Positions 7,165 to 13,826 of a stretch of DNA of 24,373 nt are shown here, one piece after another. Source of the stretch: a virus; the IMG/VR virus record IMGVR_UViG_3300046542_000459, positions 1-24,373 of that record; one strand, 5' to 3'. A model generated the notes under the pieces. It saw nothing but the letters and a program-made list of their open reading frames with translations, did no database searches and had not been told where the DNA came from. Positions within the stretch are counted from its first letter, which is position 1; the number at the start of each line of letters is the position of its first letter. Made by a program: the position numbers and the translations under genes.

Positions 7165-7353
7165 CTAGGCCCAATCCGCCAGGGCGCGGAGCAGCGCGCG
7201 AGTGCGCTCCAGATCGGCGCGCAGCTCCTCCAGGTGTTCATCCGAGGCCTGCCGCTGGCGCGCCTTGGCGATGGCGGCCAGCCGGCTTCCCTCATAGGCC
7301 AGGAGGGCAGCGCGCAGGGTCGCGGTGTGGGGTGGATCGAAGGGCGGGGCCAT
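7165..7353 (-). CDS. hypothetical coiled-coil protein
   Basis: A 62-residue helical protein with heptad-like charge spacing (AKARQRQASDEHLEELRADLERTRALLRALADW). The ATG at 7353 overlaps the previous stop as TGATG; a GTG three bases upstream would give a GTGA overlap instead. It ends the operon that starts at 8251, and a GCGTTTAAAC motif lies immediately after its stop (7153-7162). Function is unknown. Confidence 0.6.
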   Translation of the reverse strand: MAPPFDPPHTATLRAALLAYEGSRLAAIAKARQRQASDEHLEELRADLERTRALLRALADWA

Positions 7354-8036
7354 CACGCCACCGCCGCCAGCAGATCAGCCGGCGCGTTGCTATTGGCCGC
7401 CACCATCGCAGAGACGCCCACCGTCCGCGCCATCGACACCATCACGTCCCGGAACAGGGCGGGCGTGGCGTCGCGGATGCGGGTCTTATCCTTCCCCCCG
7501 ATCAGGGCCATGCGGCCGACCCGGCGCGCCTTCTCGTAGCCGTAGCGCGCCACCATCTCAGGCGTCGGCCCGCTGTCGCTCTCGCCCCAAATCAGGTCGG
7601 GGAGATCGCAGCCCACCGCGTACAGCCACGTAGGCTTCCCGGCGAAGTGGCCGTAATGCCCCTGCGAGACGCAGCACGTCCAACCGCCGAAGGCGTCGGC
7701 CCACACCCACCCGCCCTTGCGCGGCGGAGCCTTGATGCCGAACCACGCCCAGGCGTGACTATCGCGAGGGTGTTCCAGCACGCCGCCGAAGTTGCGAACG
7801 GCGGTCAGCGCGGAGCCGAAGCACCCCCCGTCAGCGCCCAGCCGGTATTGGTGAGGCTTCCGCGGCGAGCCGTGCCAATAGCGGCCCCAGCGTTGGCAGG
7901 GCGGATGGGCAACGACGGGGTGAGGGCCGTCATAGCTGCGCGCGTCGCGGGTCACGTCCCACGGCTCGACGCCGGCTTGCCCGAAGTAGCACCCGTCAGT
8001 CTCGACGTAGAGGGCGGCAATCTGGCGCGCGCTCAT
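7353..8036 (-). CDS. conserved phage protein with PPCQ and LEHP motifs
   Basis: This 227-residue protein belongs to a family I recognise from proteobacterial phages without an assigned function. The ordered motifs are ALYVETDGCYF, HPVVAHPPCQRWGRYW, LGADGGCFGSALTAVRNFGGVLEHPRDSHAW, a Cys-rich GGWTCCVSQGHYGH and KPTWLYAVG. PPCQ followed by LEHP and a Trp echoes motif IV (PCQ) and the ENP motif of cytosine-C5 DNA methyltransferases, but no SAM-binding FxGxG is visible. It could be a diverged nucleotide or DNA base-modifying enzyme. I chose ATG 8036 because it overlaps the upstream stop (ATGA); the longer frame encodes only Arg-rich, non-protein-like sequence. Confidence 0.75.
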   Translation of the reverse strand: MSARQIAALYVETDGCYFGQAGVEPWDVTRDARSYDGPHPVVAHPPCQRWGRYWHGSPRKPHQYRLGADGGCFGSALTAVRNFGGVLEHPRDSHAWAWFGIKAPPRKGGWVWADAFGGWTCCVSQGHYGHFAGKPTWLYAVGCDLPDLIWGESDSGPTPEMVARYGYEKARRVGRMALIGGKDKTRIRDATPALFRDVMVSMARTVGVSAMVAANSNAPADLLAAVA

Positions 8037-8251
8037 TGGGCGGCCTCGTACTCGCCGTCCGTGCGGGCGAACTCGCCGTGGTAGTAGGCGGCTTGGCCGT
8101 GCTCGACGCCTTCGGAATGGCGGATCACGAACGCGCAACCGTGGAGCTTGGAGAGGGCCTTAGCGTGCTGCTCAGCTCCGGCCCGGTCGCTGGCGAAGTC
8201 CCGGCGGACGGTCGCGCCGTTCTCCGCCATGTGGTCGGTGAGATAGTCCAT
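8033..8251 (-). CDS. hypothetical small phage protein
   Basis: The 72-residue protein reads MDYLTDHMAENGATVRRDF and continues with AEQHAKALSKLHGCAFVIRHSEGVEHGQAAYYHGEF, an alpha/beta pattern without a recognised family. A GGAGGG Shine-Dalgarno sits 7 bp before the ATG. It leads a three-gene leftward operon directly downstream of operator locus B and is translationally coupled (ATGA) to the next gene. Confidence 0.65.
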   Translation of the reverse strand: MDYLTDHMAENGATVRRDFASDRAGAEQHAKALSKLHGCAFVIRHSEGVEHGQAAYYHGEFARTDGEYEAAQ

Positions 8252-8297
8252 GTGGTTCCCTCCGGGCGATGCCCTTGAGTTGCGATGACCACATAGA

Positions 8298-8333
8298 CCT
8301 AGGACAAGTTGCCCTAGGGCACAATGCCCTATG
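8298..8333. promoter_or_regulatory. three-box CCTAGG operator, locus B
   Basis: Boxes CCTAGG, CCCTAGGG and CCCTATG are centred at 8300.5, 8315.5 and 8330.5, exactly 15 bp apart, with pentanucleotide spacers between GGGC/GCCC arms. It lies about 47 bp upstream of the ATG at 8251. Twelve bases to its right is a GCGTTTAAACGC palindrome (8345-8356). Read on the opposite strand, palindrome plus operator closely resemble locus E at 20665-20711. Confidence 0.78.
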
Positions 8334-8401
8334 TTGAACTAAATGCGTTTAAACGCGCTATGGCGTTTCCGGTGGCGGCCGGCGCGAGGGTGGCCCGCCA
8401 A

Positions 8402-8803
8402 TTAGCGCCCTCGCCCGCCCTCCTGGACGCCAGCGCCGCGCATCAGATCGCCCAGGCTGACACCGCGCAGCCGGCAGACGGCCACAACGCGGTCATACGA
8501 GCGACGGCCGGCCAAGCACTCGACAGGCCGCCCCATCGCCAGGCGCTCCAGCATGGCCTTGGCCTCGACGCCGCCCGGCTCCGCCAGCTCCGGCGAGTAG
8601 AAGTCCGCCAGGCGCACCTCAACCAGGCCGGCCGGCGTCTGGACGCACAGGCTATCGCCGTCGCCCACGTAACCCACCGGGCCGGAGAAGGCCGAGCCCG
8701 CCGACAGCCAGGCAGGCATGGGGCCGCGATCCGGGATGACGTGGCAGGGATCGGCCAGGGCCGGCGAGGACAGCAGGGCCAGGGCGAAGGCCAGGCGGAT
8801 CAC
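8402..8803 (-). CDS. secreted SNase-like (thermonuclease fold) protein
   Basis: The 133-residue protein has a signal peptide (MIRLAFALALLSSPALA, cleavage before DPC) and a staphylococcal-nuclease-like domain. Visible motifs are VGDGDSL (residues 46-52), VEVRL with the catalytic-type Arg at 64, YSPE with Glu at 72, the helix GGVEAKAMLERL, and SYDRVVAVC with Arg at 105. The usual Asp of the (D)xPE motif is Tyr69 here, so calcium binding may be altered. It starts with GTG at 8803 in a GTGA overlap with the upstream stop. A periplasmic nuclease could degrade competing phage DNA or host DNA after lysis; that role is inferred. Confidence 0.75.
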   Translation of the reverse strand: MIRLAFALALLSSPALADPCHVIPDRGPMPAWLSAGSAFSGPVGYVGDGDSLCVQTPAGLVEVRLADFYSPELAEPGGVEAKAMLERLAMGRPVECLAGRRSYDRVVAVCRLRGVSLGDLMRGAGVQEGGRGR

Positions 8804-9129
8804 GCGGCCTCGCCCGTCAACCAGGCCCTCACGTCGTCGGGGTGATAGGCGTCGCCGTCCTCGCGCGTACGCGCGCACTCGGTCAACCCAGCGGGCCGCT
8901 CGCTCGCCTCACGAAGGGCCGCCAACTCAGCCCGGATGATCCTGCGGCATTCCTCGTTGGTCAGCTTCGCTTGGACACAAGCCATCGCCACGAACTCGTC
9001 CGACACGGCCCGGCTATCGCCAGGCTCAGCCAACACCAGGCGAGCCATAGCCAGGTCCAGGGCCAGCTCCAGGTCCGCAATCCGGGCGGCTTGAGCGTTC
9101 GTAAGAGCGCGGGTCACATAGGGGTCCAT
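8800..9129 (-). CDS. hypothetical helical protein downstream of origin-like repeats
   Basis: The 109-residue protein has an N-terminal coiled-coil-like segment (LTNAQAARIADLELALDLAMARLVLAE) and the segment VQAKLTNEECRRIIRAELAALREA. It ends in DAYHPDDVRAWLTGEAA. The ATG at 9129 is chosen because AGGAAAC, one of the regional repeats, serves as its Shine-Dalgarno; the longer frame would run back through the repeats. No family is recognised. It follows the primase-helicase gene across the repeat cluster. Confidence 0.62.
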   Translation of the reverse strand: MDPYVTRALTNAQAARIADLELALDLAMARLVLAEPGDSRAVSDEFVAMACVQAKLTNEECRRIIRAELAALREASERPAGLTECARTREDGDAYHPDDVRAWLTGEAA

Positions 9130-9132
9130 CGT

Positions 9133-9299
9133 GTTTCCTGTTTCCTCATTTCGAATTTTCAAATCTGCCCGCTTGGCTTCCCCGGTTGCCGTTTCCTGTT
9201 TCCGCGCCCCTTACAGGGGACGCTAGGAAACAAGCCAGGAAACGCCGGGGCCTACCGTTTCCTCGTTTCCTAGTTAACGCTCCAGGAAACGCAGGAAAC
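9133..9299. repeat. paired AGGAAAC/GTTTCCT repeat cluster, origin or operator candidate
   Basis: Ten copies of GTTTCCT or its complement occur in 167 bp of intergenic DNA. On the plus strand they are at 9133, 9140, 9191, 9198 (GTTTCC only), 9257 and 9265. As AGGAAAC they are at 9225, 9237, 9284 and 9293. They form five pairs arranged ++, ++, --, ++, --, with 7-12 bp between copies in a pair. An AT-rich stretch (TCATTTCGAATTTTCAAATC, 9146-9165) lies between the first and second pairs. Iterons plus an AT-rich tract beside the replication primase gene fit a replication origin. A regulator-binding array is the alternative. Confidence 0.7.
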
Positions 9300-9303
9300 A
9301 GCC

Positions 9304-11364
9304 CTACGCAGGCCCGCCAGGCTCCGGCGGCAGCTCATACAGAACGGCGTCACCCTCGCCGTGGACCACGACCAACAGGCCGTCATCCGCCAGGCGCTTC
9401 ACGGCTTTCCAGATGCCCGGACGGGAGCCCTTGAGCGTGGCGTTGAAGGTGTTCATCCCGAGCGGCCGGCCGGCTTGCTTGACCAGCTTGAGGGCGGCCT
9501 TTTCGAGCGGGCCGATTGCGCGGGTAGCACCAGGCAGCGAGCGGCGCGGGCCGTCGTCGTCAGGCTCGCCGGGGGCGTCCATACCCTCGCCAGGCACCAG
9601 GACGACGGACACGCCCTCCGAGCCATCCGAGCGGGTGAAGGACACCCGAGCATAGGTCAGCAGCACATCGGCGAACGGCTCCGCCTCTTTCATCTTGCCG
9701 ATCTTGCCGCCATTGCCGACGACCAGGCGAGCCCCGGCGCGGTCCATCGTCATCATGGCGTCCACCGCGCCCCGGAGGGCCGTGGAGCCCCGAACGTCGC
9801 CGCTCTTGCCGGTATGGTGGACAACCAGGACAGCCGCCCCCGTGGCCCGCTGGAGCCGGCCAACGCCGCCGTTGAACAGGTTCATATCCTTTTGATGGTT
9901 CTCGTCCCCGGCCCCGAAGCACCGGGCCAGGGTGTCCAAGATCACCAGCACGGGCGGGGCCGGCCAGGTCGCGAACTCCGCCAGCAGCTCGTCCACCTCC
10001 GCCCCCAGCATGTCCACCGGCTCCGGCAGGATGCGGAAGGGCGCGCGGACGCCGGACAGCCCATTGGCCTCACGCCAGGCCAGGACGCGGCCAGCGACGC
10101 CGGTAGAGCCTTCCCCCGCGACGTAGGCCACGACGCCTTGCTTGGTCGCCCGGCCCAGCCAGGGCACCCCGTGAGCGATCGACAGGCCCCAGGCTTGCGC
10201 GGCAAAGGATTTCATCGTGCCGGCGTCGCCGACAATCGCCGAATAGCCGGCCTCCGGCAGCATCCCGTCCACCAGCCACTCCGGCGGCTTTTGGGCCTCC
10301 AGGTCTTCCACGTCCACGAACCGAAAGCGGCTGGAGACGTTGGCCGGCGCGGGCATAGCGTCCAGCAGAGCCCAGGCGGCCCCGAGCAGCGCCCGCGCCT
10401 CCGCCTCGCCGCCTTCCGCCAGGCAGTCCGCCGCGTCCCACTTCTCCGGCTTGCCTTCGGGCACCATGACGGGCGCGCAGGGCATCCCGACCAGGTGCGA
10501 TTGGAGCCGGCGGACGAACTCACGGCCGGGCGCGTCGTGGTCGCCCCACAGGATCAGGCGCTTACCCCGCAGGGGCGCCCAATCCACCTTTTCCAGGTCC
10601 GCGTTGGCCCCGCCGATGATGCAGGTTGCGGGCACCCCGAGGGAGGCCAGCGCGTCGGCGCACTTCTCCCCCTCCGCCAGCACCACCGTATTCGCGGCGA
10701 CGATGGCGGGCAGGTTGTAGAGCGGGCGGACCTCCGGGCCTTCCCACACTTCCCGGCCGTGCGCGTCCAGCACCACCAGGCCGAAGGTTTTGCCCACCGC
10801 CTCGCCGGTCAGCGCGTGGAACTTCTCGAAGCGGACCACCCGCGCCAGGACGCGCGAGCCATCGGCGGACAGATAGTCCCAATGCGGGCCGCGCTTCTTG
10901 ATCGGCTTAGGGCCGGCGGCCTTGGCCTGCACAGTGGCCCGCTCTCGCGTCCGCCGGACCCACTCTCGAGCAGGCTCCGCGTAGGAGATGCCCACCAGGC
11001 CCTCCAGCCCTTCGACGGCCTCCGGGAAGGTGCAGCGGTGGAACAGCTCATAGAGCCCGATCAGGTCGCCGCCCGTGCCCTCCGCATGGTCGCGCCAGAG
11101 CCCAGCGCCCTCCCCGACGAAGTCCACCTTGAGGCTTTCCCCATGGTCGCCTTCGACGTTGCCGATCCGGCCTTCTCGCGCGTTGGCGTCGCCATGCGGG
11201 TACAGCTCTTTGAAGACTGAATCAGCCGACCGGCGCAGCGTCTCACGTAGGCCGGCCACGCGGCGGTCCCATTCCGCCCGGTCGTTCGCGGCGTTTAAGC
11301 GCGCGCCAATCGGATCCTGCGGGGCGGCGTCGTTGAAGTCGAAAGCGAAACCGCCGGAAGTCAT
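9304..11364 (-). CDS. bifunctional primase-helicase (TOPRIM + RepA-like ATPase)
   Basis: The 686-residue protein joins a TOPRIM primase domain to a RecA-fold hexameric helicase. TOPRIM motifs are VVLAEGEKCADAL (Glu231) and LILWGDHDAPGREF (Asp275, Asp277). The ATPase has Walker A GDAGTMKS (379-386), Walker B VLVILDT (Asp477) and the sensor-like VVHHTGKSGDVRGSTALRGAVD (514-535), as in RepA/AAA_25 helicases of phages and plasmids. A C-terminal winged helix (about 625-680) may bind DNA or load the helicase. An N-terminal zinc-binding primase domain is not evident. ATG 11364 overlaps the GcrA-like stop (ATGA); the longer frame is antisense-like sequence. The near-palindrome GCGTTTAAGCGC (11291-11302) encodes part of its ARLNA segment. 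Confidence 0.9.
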   Translation of the reverse strand: MTSGGFAFDFNDAAPQDPIGARLNAANDRAEWDRRVAGLRETLRRSADSVFKELYPHGDANAREGRIGNVEGDHGESLKVDFVGEGAGLWRDHAEGTGGDLIGLYELFHRCTFPEAVEGLEGLVGISYAEPAREWVRRTRERATVQAKAAGPKPIKKRGPHWDYLSADGSRVLARVVRFEKFHALTGEAVGKTFGLVVLDAHGREVWEGPEVRPLYNLPAIVAANTVVLAEGEKCADALASLGVPATCIIGGANADLEKVDWAPLRGKRLILWGDHDAPGREFVRRLQSHLVGMPCAPVMVPEGKPEKWDAADCLAEGGEAEARALLGAAWALLDAMPAPANVSSRFRFVDVEDLEAQKPPEWLVDGMLPEAGYSAIVGDAGTMKSFAAQAWGLSIAHGVPWLGRATKQGVVAYVAGEGSTGVAGRVLAWREANGLSGVRAPFRILPEPVDMLGAEVDELLAEFATWPAPPVLVILDTLARCFGAGDENHQKDMNLFNGGVGRLQRATGAAVLVVHHTGKSGDVRGSTALRGAVDAMMTMDRAGARLVVGNGGKIGKMKEAEPFADVLLTYARVSFTRSDGSEGVSVVLVPGEGMDAPGEPDDDGPRRSLPGATRAIGPLEKAALKLVKQAGRPLGMNTFNATLKGSRPGIWKAVKRLADDGLLVVVHGEGDAVLYELPPEPGGPA

Positions 11365-11861
11365 GCCGCGCGCCGTTGTCCTTGGGGTTGATCGTCGTTC
11401 ACCGCCTCGCACTCCCAGGCCCCGCCGTGGGCCATCGCCAGGTGCGCCCGGCAGTAGGTAGCCCGGCCGTCGCGCGGCAGGCAGCACGACACCAGGTCCG
11501 AACCCTCGCCAGCAACCGGCCAATGGCATTCGCTGGCGTCGTTCCGCTCTAGCCAATGCTTCGGCGTGGAGCCGGGCAGCGGGCCAGGCATCGCCGGCCA
11601 GGCCGTCAGCTCGCGAGAGACAGCCGCGCCGAACCCCATCCCTACGCGTCCGGCCTTGTTCGTGGACCGAGCGCCGGCCCGGACCGCCATGAGGTGGGTT
11701 TGGGCCGCCGCGTCCGCCGACCTGACCAGGCCCAGTCGGCGGAGCTTGCCGCGCACCGCCGAGGGGGTCACGCCCAGCGCCAGGGCAATCTCAGGACCGC
11801 CCAGGCCCTCAGTCCAGAGCCGGCGCAGCGTCGCCAGCTTGTCGTCATCCCAGCCGCTCAT
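11361..11861 (-). CDS. GcrA-family cell-cycle transcription regulator
   Basis: The 166-residue protein has the GcrA N-terminal helix-turn-helix (WDDDKLATLRRLWTEGLGGPEIALALGVTPSAVRGKLRRLGL, residues 4-45). Its C-terminal sigma-factor-binding-type domain contains ECHWPVAGEG, CC and ATYCRAHLAMAH (residues 111-144), with the conserved Cys and His positions. Host GcrA binds sigma-70 and promotes transcription at promoters carrying CcrM-methylated GANTC. Length is close to that of the host protein. It sits between the nuclease and primase genes with ATGA overlaps at both ends. A phage copy could redirect host polymerase or drive phage genes, but only four GANTC sites exist in the window. The family is confident, the role inferred. 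Confidence 0.88.
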   Translation of the reverse strand: MSGWDDDKLATLRRLWTEGLGGPEIALALGVTPSAVRGKLRRLGLVRSADAAAQTHLMAVRAGARSTNKAGRVGMGFGAAVSRELTAWPAMPGPLPGSTPKHWLERNDASECHWPVAGEGSDLVSCCLPRDGRATYCRAHLAMAHGGAWECEAVNDDQPQGQRRAA

Positions 11862-12625
11862 CGGTCCAGCTTCCAGCAGCGTTCCGGGAAGTCGCAGAAG
11901 CCCTTGCACACGAAGTGCGTCGGGTCCTTGAACGGGCGGGGCAGCAGTTCCCCCGCGTCGGTCGCCTTGATGATCCTCACGGCCCGGTCGGATCGCAATT
12001 GCGCCTCCTCCAGGTCAAGCGGGATAGCGATGTGCATTTGCTCGCCGCTGTCCAGGTTGGACACCGTGAACAGGGCCGGATTGGAGAGGTGGAGATAGGT
12101 CTGATAGATCGCGACTTGCGCGTAATAGGTCGGAGAGAACTTCTGCAGGCCGTCGCGCTCGATGCCCTTGTACGTGTCGCGGCCGACGCCCTTATGCTCC
12201 CAAAGGAACGGGTACTTGAGGCCGGGGACCGGCGGGCCGCCATGAAACACCCCGTCCGGGTGGCCCTTGAACCGGCCGTCCAGTTGGGTGAACAGCGCCT
12301 TCTTGCCCGTGTGCGGGTCGCTGTCTCGAAGGTCGAAGCCGGCGTCTAGGAACAGGTAGCGCGCCCACTCCTCCGCCATGTGGCCCAGCTCCATCTTGCG
12401 CAGGCCTTCCGGCGTCGGCTCGCGCTCACGGGGCGCGCCGGCAAACTCGAATTGGATAGCGCGTTCACAATGGCCGCCGATCCCCGACGCGCCGACGTAC
12501 TCCCGGCGCGGCTGGAGGGCGCGCTTGCGGCGCATACCGGCGACCAGCAGGCCGTTAACGGCGTCGTTCGTCGCCGCGGTGCGATGGGCCTTGCTGTTGA
12601 AGTCGAAGGAAACGGGCGCGTTCAT
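11858..12625 (-). CDS. Cas4/RecB-like PD-(D/E)XK exonuclease with Fe-S cysteines
   Basis: The 255-residue protein carries the full nuclease signature: GHMAEE (His82), GHPDG (Asp124), LWEHK (Glu143, Lys145) and the RecB motif YYAQVAIYQ (Gln170, Tyr174). Four cysteines, Cys53 in GGHCERA and Cys240, Cys244 and Cys250 in CKGFCDFPERC, are placed as in Cas4/AddB-type nucleases that hold a 4Fe-4S cluster. It probably resects DNA ends for the neighbouring Sak4-like annealing or strand-exchange protein, forming a phage two-component recombination pair. A GAGGT Shine-Dalgarno precedes ATG 12625. Confidence 0.87.
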   Translation of the reverse strand: MNAPVSFDFNSKAHRTAATNDAVNGLLVAGMRRKRALQPRREYVGASGIGGHCERAIQFEFAGAPREREPTPEGLRKMELGHMAEEWARYLFLDAGFDLRDSDPHTGKKALFTQLDGRFKGHPDGVFHGGPPVPGLKYPFLWEHKGVGRDTYKGIERDGLQKFSPTYYAQVAIYQTYLHLSNPALFTVSNLDSGEQMHIAIPLDLEEAQLRSDRAVRIIKATDAGELLPRPFKDPTHFVCKGFCDFPERCWKLDR

Positions 12626-12634
12626 GGCCGGACC

Positions 12635-13111
12635 TCAGAAAGGAAGCTCGCCGGCCGTGATCGGGCCGCCGAAGGGGATAGCGTCGTCAAAAGGGATTTC
12701 GGGCAGCTCCCCCGCCGCGACCGCCGCTTCGCGGTAGCCGATGCAGGCGCACATGAGGGCGTCCAGAGCTTGGCGCTTGGAGAGCTGGAAAAAGGGCACG
12801 TCCGCCGGGATGCCGGCGCTCGCCATCGCCGCGCCGATCTGAGGCATAGCCGCCTCGACCATCCCGCGCAGCTTGGCCTCCTGTAGATCGAACACCACCA
12901 GGTCCGTAAGCCGGCCCGAGGTGAGGCGCTTCATGCGGCCGGCGATCCAGACGCCAATGACCGCCGCGGCGATCCCCGACGCGTTCCGAAGACCAGGCAC
13001 CAGGGCTTGCAGCTCCGCAGCCGCTTCGCCCAAGGCCTCGCTCTCGTCCGCGTCGGGGCCGCACAGGGGCCGCTCCAGCAGCTTCGCTTTTGAAGTGGCC
13101 CCCTTAGCCAT
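12635..13111 (-). CDS. hypothetical protein with SSB-like acidic C-terminal tail
   Basis: This 158-residue protein of unknown family is mostly helical (LGEAAAELQALVPG, DLQEAKLRGMVEAAMPQIGAAM, SKRQALDALMCACIGYREAA). It ends in PEIPFDDAIPF (137-147) and a final GELPF. The FDDAIPF stretch looks like the DDDIPF tip through which bacterial SSB recruits partner proteins. The adjacent SSB-like protein lacks such a tip, so this protein may supply the partner-binding tail of the replication complex; that is inference. It starts 2 bp after the SSB-like gene's stop. Confidence 0.7.
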   Translation of the reverse strand: MAKGATSKAKLLERPLCGPDADESEALGEAAAELQALVPGLRNASGIAAAVIGVWIAGRMKRLTSGRLTDLVVFDLQEAKLRGMVEAAMPQIGAAMASAGIPADVPFFQLSKRQALDALMCACIGYREAAVAAGELPEIPFDDAIPFGGPITAGELPF

Positions 13112-13113
13112 GA

Positions 13114-13815
13114 CTAGGCCGCCCAGGCGGGCTTGGCCGCGCCGCCGGAGTTGGCAGCTTGCGGCGCGTTCGGGTGTTGCGGCGAGCCTTGGCCGCCCCA
13201 ATCCGAACCGCCGCCACCACCGCCACCGCTACCGCCGCCTTGCTGGCGGGGCTGGACGACGGCTTCCGCGGGCGGGCGCGGCTCTTGTTGGCCGGGGTGG
13301 ACGTACTCAGGCTTGTCCGGCGTGATGATGAACCGGACGTTGTTGCGGTCGGGGTGCTTCTCGCCGTTCGGGTTGTTCTTGTCCTTCGGGCGGCCCTTCT
13401 CCACGCCGATCATGGCGGGCACCTTGAGGAGGTGGAAGAAGTGGAAGCCGGGCACGCTCCGGGCGGCTTGCGCCTCCGGCGACGGGTCCTTGGGGTTGAT
13501 GCCCAGCGCGGCCTCAATCAGCGCCCGCAACATGCCGCGGGTGATGTTGACCGCCGTAGCGTGGCCGTCCGAGCCGTTGCCGATGACGATTTGTTCCGAC
13601 CACAGCTTACGCTTGTCGTATTCGCCGCCGACGATAGTAAATTCGAAGTCCAGCACCGAGAACGGGCCGCCGTCGTTCACCTTGTCCAGCATCCACTTGT
13701 CGGCTTGACCGCCGCCGGCTCGCAGGTTGGTCATGATGAACACGGGCGTGTTGTCGGGGATCAGCCCGCCAATGGCCTTTTGTTCTTGGGCGTCGTTGAA
13801 GTCCAGAAAGCTCAT
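13114..13815 (-). CDS. phage SSB-like single-stranded DNA-binding protein
   Basis: The 233-residue protein opens with a MSFLDFNDA motif common to phage SSB-like proteins of recombination cassettes. It has an OB-fold-like core (FSVLDFEFTIVGGEYDKRKLWSEQIVIG, then PGFHFFHLLKVPAMIGVEKG and NNVRFIITPDKPEYV) and a long Pro/Gln/Gly-rich disordered tail with a run of seven glycines. It should coat ssDNA during replication and Sak4-mediated annealing. The very C-terminus is AKPAWAA, not the acidic DDDIPF-type tip. A GAGGAA Shine-Dalgarno precedes ATG 13815. Assignment rests on pattern and on position between the Sak4-like and nuclease genes. Confidence 0.75.
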   Translation of the reverse strand: MSFLDFNDAQEQKAIGGLIPDNTPVFIMTNLRAGGGQADKWMLDKVNDGGPFSVLDFEFTIVGGEYDKRKLWSEQIVIGNGSDGHATAVNITRGMLRALIEAALGINPKDPSPEAQAARSVPGFHFFHLLKVPAMIGVEKGRPKDKNNPNGEKHPDRNNVRFIITPDKPEYVHPGQQEPRPPAEAVVQPRQQGGGSGGGGGGGSDWGGQGSPQHPNAPQAANSGGAAKPAWAA

Positions 13816-13826
13816 GGTCGTTCCTC

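Noticed and set aside
9361-11220. 619-codon open frame on the plus strand
   Set aside because: It is the antisense shadow of the primase-helicase gene in GC-rich DNA. Its composition is His/Arg/Gln-rich with no domain, whereas the minus strand shows TOPRIM and ATPase motifs.
11862-11909. Longer start for the GcrA-like protein
   Set aside because: The extension overlaps the nuclease gene and precedes the conserved family start MSGWDDDKL; ATG 11861 overlaps the upstream stop by four bases.
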